24,002 bases of DNA from an uncultured Oscillospiraceae bacterium (GTDB taxonomy: Bacteria > Bacillota > Clostridia > Oscillospirales > Oscillospiraceae), in assembly GCA_900752285.1 (NCBI GenBank), contig CAADUW010000048.1, forward strand, positions 1 through 24,002, read 5' to 3'. The translations under genes and the position numbers were made by a program. Within the stretch, counting starts at the first letter, position 1; every line of letters begins with the position of its first letter. This document shows positions 21,973-24,002 of this stretch, piece after piece. The notes below the pieces were generated by a model. That model did no database searches, had not been told where the DNA came from, and was given only the letters and a program-made list of their open reading frames with translations.

Positions 21973-23810
21973 TGGCAAATCCTTCCCTGATTGGCGGCGG
22001 AAAGTATACCCGGAACGAAACCTCCGGCGATGTCCGGAATCTGGCCGTAAAGAAGGTTCCCATGGGCGCCATGCTGCGGCGGCTCTGGAAATATCTGGGC
22101 AGGAACCGAGGACTTCTGGTTCTCGCCGCCCTGCTGTCCGTCAGCTCCAGTCTGCTGGGGCTTTACGGTCCCAAGCTCTCCGGGCAGGCAATCAACGCCA
22201 TCGATGTTCCCGGCGGAGCCGTGGACTTCCCGGTGGTGTTCCGCTGCGCGGGACTCATGATTATTTTCTATATTCTCTCTGCCTGCCTGACTTACGGGCT
22301 TAATGTCGTCATGATCCGCATGTCCCGGCGAATCAGCCAGCAGATGCGGCGGGACATTTTTGAAAATCTCACCGCGCTGCCGGTCAGCTTCTTTGACCGG
22401 TTTCAGACCGGCGACATTATCAGCGTCATTACTTACGACGTGGACACGGTCAACCAATCTCTCTCCACAGACCTTTTGCAGCTGATGCAGAGCGTGGTCA
22501 CGGTGACGGTCTCCTTCTTCATGATGCTGTCCATCGCCCCCCGGCTGATCCTGATTTTCCTTGTAACCATCCCGCTGATGTTTCTTTTCACCCGGTGGCT
22601 GACCGGAGTCGTCCGCCCCATGTTCCGCAGACGCAGCGCCAGACTGGGAGCGCTCAACGGATTTGTGGAAGAAATGCTCTCCGGCCACCGGACGATCCGT
22701 GCCTACGGGCAGGAGCAGACAGTGCTGGAAAAATTTGACGAGAAGAACCGGGAAGCGGTGGACACCTATACCGTTGCGGAGTCCTACGGCACCGTGACCG
22801 GCCCTTCCGTGAATTTCTTCAGCAACGTATCCCTGACCCTCGTGTGTCTGTTCGGTTCCCTGCTGTTCCTCCGGGGACAGGTGCGTCTGGGCGATCTGAG
22901 CAGTTTTGTCCAGTACTCCCGGAAGTTCTCCGGCCCCATCAACGAATTTGCCAATACCCTCGCCGAGCTGCAAAGCGCCTTTTCCGCCGCCGAGCGGGTC
23001 TTTGCTCTGATCGATGCCGAACCGGAGAAAGCCGACCGTGCCGATGCCAGAGTTTTAGCGGGCGTTTCCGGCGATGTGCGGATGGAGAACGTCTGCTTCT
23101 CCTATGAGCCCGGCAAGCCCATTATCACCGGACTGAATCTCCACGCCGAGCCGGGCAGCCTGACCGCCATTGTGGGCCCCACCGGTGCGGGAAAAACCAC
23201 CATTATCAATCTGTTGATGCGGTTTTACGATGCGGACAGCGGCAGCATTCGGATAGACGGGCAGGACATCCAAGATCTGACCCGGGATTCTCTGCGCCGG
23301 GCCTTCTCCATGGTTCTGCAGGAAACCTGGCTGTTTCAGGGGACGATCTACGACAACATTGCCTACGGAAAGCCCGGCGCGACCATGGAGGACGTAGTTG
23401 CCGCCGCAAAGACCGCCCGGATTCACTCCCTCATTACCCGGCTGCCCCAGGGCTATGACACGGTGCTGTCCGATAACGGCTCCGCCGTTTCCAAGGGGCA
23501 GAAGCAGCTCATGACCATTGCCCGTGCCATGCTGCTGGACGCCCAGATGCTGATTCTGGACGAAGCCACCTCCAATGTGGACACCTGCACCGAGCAGGAA
23601 ATTCAGGCAGCCATGCGCACCCTGATGGCAGGCAAGACCTGCTTCGTCATCGCCCACCGGCTCTCCACCATCCAGTCCGCCGACCACATTCTGGTCCTGA
23701 ACCATGGACAGGTCGTGGAACAGGGCACCCACGAAACCCTGATGGCACAAAAGGGCTTCTATTACCGGCTGTACAATTCCCAGTTCATCGCAAGAACCGA
23801 GGACGCATAA
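21972..23810 (+). CDS. ABC exporter half-transporter, catalytic subunit
   Basis: A 612-residue fused permease and ATPase, longer than its partner by a polar N-terminal tail of about 40 residues. The nucleotide-binding domain has Walker A GPTGAGKTT (402-410), a degenerate signature VSKGQ (506-510) in place of LSGGQ, Walker B LILDEA with catalytic E531 and switch H562 (VIAHRLST). The pattern is complementary to the upstream subunit: the working ATP site uses this Walker A/B with the partner LSGGQ, and the degenerate site uses the partner Walker A/B with VSKGQ. ATG 21972 overlaps the preceding TGA by one base, with AAGGAGG (21958-21964) 7 bases before. The open frame extends upstream but without a better start. 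Confidence 0.95.
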   Translation: MANPSLIGGGKYTRNETSGDVRNLAVKKVPMGAMLRRLWKYLGRNRGLLVLAALLSVSSSLLGLYGPKLSGQAINAIDVPGGAVDFPVVFRCAGLMIIFYILSACLTYGLNVVMIRMSRRISQQMRRDIFENLTALPVSFFDRFQTGDIISVITYDVDTVNQSLSTDLLQLMQSVVTVTVSFFMMLSIAPRLILIFLVTIPLMFLFTRWLTGVVRPMFRRRSARLGALNGFVEEMLSGHRTIRAYGQEQTVLEKFDEKNREAVDTYTVAESYGTVTGPSVNFFSNVSLTLVCLFGSLLFLRGQVRLGDLSSFVQYSRKFSGPINEFANTLAELQSAFSAAERVFALIDAEPEKADRADARVLAGVSGDVRMENVCFSYEPGKPIITGLNLHAEPGSLTAIVGPTGAGKTTIINLLMRFYDADSGSIRIDGQDIQDLTRDSLRRAFSMVLQETWLFQGTIYDNIAYGKPGATMEDVVAAAKTARIHSLITRLPQGYDTVLSDNGSAVSKGQKQLMTIARAMLLDAQMLILDEATSNVDTCTEQEIQAAMRTLMAGKTCFVIAHRLSTIQSADHILVLNHGQVVEQGTHETLMAQKGFYYRLYNSQFIARTEDA

Positions 23811-23830
23811 GGCACAATTTGACAGAAATG

Positions 23831-23855
23831 CAGGGGCACCCATTGGGTGCCCCTG
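23831..23855 (+). terminator. Hairpin after the ABC exporter
   Basis: CAGGGGCACCC (23831-23841) pairs with GGGTGCCCCTG (23845-23855) with a 3-base loop. It lacks a T-run of its own and is followed at once by the hairpin at 23860-23890, so it probably adds to termination or protects the mRNA end. Confidence 0.6.
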
Positions 23856-23859
23856 AGAC

Positions 23860-23890
23860 TGTCAAAAAAGGGCTTTGCCCTTTTTTGACA
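23860..23890. terminator. Bidirectional Rho-independent terminator
   Basis: A perfect 14-bp stem, TGTCAAAAAAGGGC (23860-23873) with GCCCTTTTTTGACA (23877-23890), loop TTT. The six As and six Ts in the arms make it a terminator on either strand. It closes the sdaA/exporter operon. Confidence 0.88.
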
Positions 23891-23896
23891 AAAGGA

Positions 23897-23959
23897 TTGC
23901 AGCCTGCTGCGCGCACGTCTTGTCCGCTTACAGCGGACAAGACGCACACTTGCAGCCTG
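23897..23959. repeat. Perfect 13-bp hairpin flanked by 10-bp direct repeats
   Basis: CGTCTTGTCCGCT (23916-23928) and AGCGGACAAGACG (23932-23944) form a perfect stem with loop TAC. The direct repeats TTGCAGCCTG lie on both sides (23897-23906 and 23950-23959). It has no T-run, so it is not a usual terminator. It could be an insertion scar, a recombination site or a regulator site for the next gene. Confidence 0.5.
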
Positions 23960-23991
23960 AGTTGTATTTTCTGTCAGGTACAGGAGGTGAA

Positions 23992-24002
23992 TTGCCCCGA
24001 AG
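23992..24002 (+). CDS. Possible start of a further gene running off the window
   Basis: A perfect ribosome site, AGGAGGTGA (23982-23990), lies close to the window edge. The only nearby start codon seen is TTG 23992, 4 bases after AGGAGG. Too little coding sequence remains to identify a product, and the true start could differ. Confidence 0.2.

Noticed and set aside
23897..23959. CRISPR repeat pair
   Set aside because: Only two 10-base copies with a hairpin between them and no cas genes; not an array.

Overview
The window reads as chromosomal DNA from a GC-rich, low-motility-type gut Firmicute, most likely an unnamed Oscillospiraceae/Ruminococcaceae-like member of the Clostridia. The reasons are the Gram-positive style signals (strong AGGAGG ribosome sites, TTG/GTG starts, sigma-A promoters that nearly all carry an extended TGN -10), a eukaryote/archaea-type prolyl-tRNA synthetase, an oxygen-sensitive iron-sulfur serine dehydratase, an LTA-synthase-like sulfatase-fold enzyme, and intergenic palindromic repeats of a kind I remember from such genomes. 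The species call is inference. No phage, transposase, CRISPR array, rRNA or tRNA was seen.

Layout. (1) 1-3452: a MATE efflux pump on the minus strand, divergent from a BceRS-like response regulator and short intramembrane-sensing histidine kinase. Facing promoters with a perfect inverted repeat lie between them. (2) 3521-6099: a cysteine desulfurase and an NADP-type glutamate dehydrogenase with its own promoter and terminator. (3) 6100-6558: about 460 bp with no gene but dense structure: a terminator, a 125-bp palindromic repeat, a promoter, and a 161-bp element bounded by ~27-bp inverted repeats. (4) 6568-11126: four co-directional genes for envelope proteins: a membrane-anchored leucine-rich-repeat protein, a small anchored protein, a phosphodiester glycosidase (NAGPA) family protein and a strongly diverged Lgt-like membrane protein, closed by a terminator. 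(5) 11291-14607: a strong promoter with a likely operator, then PadR regulator, HAAS/DUF1700-like membrane protein, DUF4097 beta-repeat protein and a secreted transglutaminase-like protein. (6) 14616-14749: repeat plus hairpin terminator between converging genes. (7) 18747-14749, minus strand: proS, a GtrA-family membrane protein and an LTA-synthase-like enzyme. (8) 19031-23810: serine dehydratase followed by a heterodimeric ABC exporter pair, then terminators and a hairpin flanked by direct repeats.

How the genes may work together. Regions 4, 5 and 7 are all concerned with the outer face of the membrane and the wall (anchored repeat proteins, a glycan phosphodiester hydrolase, a transglutaminase-like fold, a polyglycerolphosphate-synthase-like enzyme, a GtrA-type lipid-sugar carrier). 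Regions 1 and 8 add drug or peptide export and sensing. The nitrogen and sulfur enzymes (glutamate dehydrogenase, cysteine desulfurase, serine dehydratase) look like ordinary housekeeping genes. The best candidates for something undescribed are the 6568-11126 cluster, the 6332-6523 promoter plus inverted-repeat element in front of it, and the addition of a transglutaminase-like protein to the PadR/HAAS/DUF4097 trio. Functional links among these are inference from position only.
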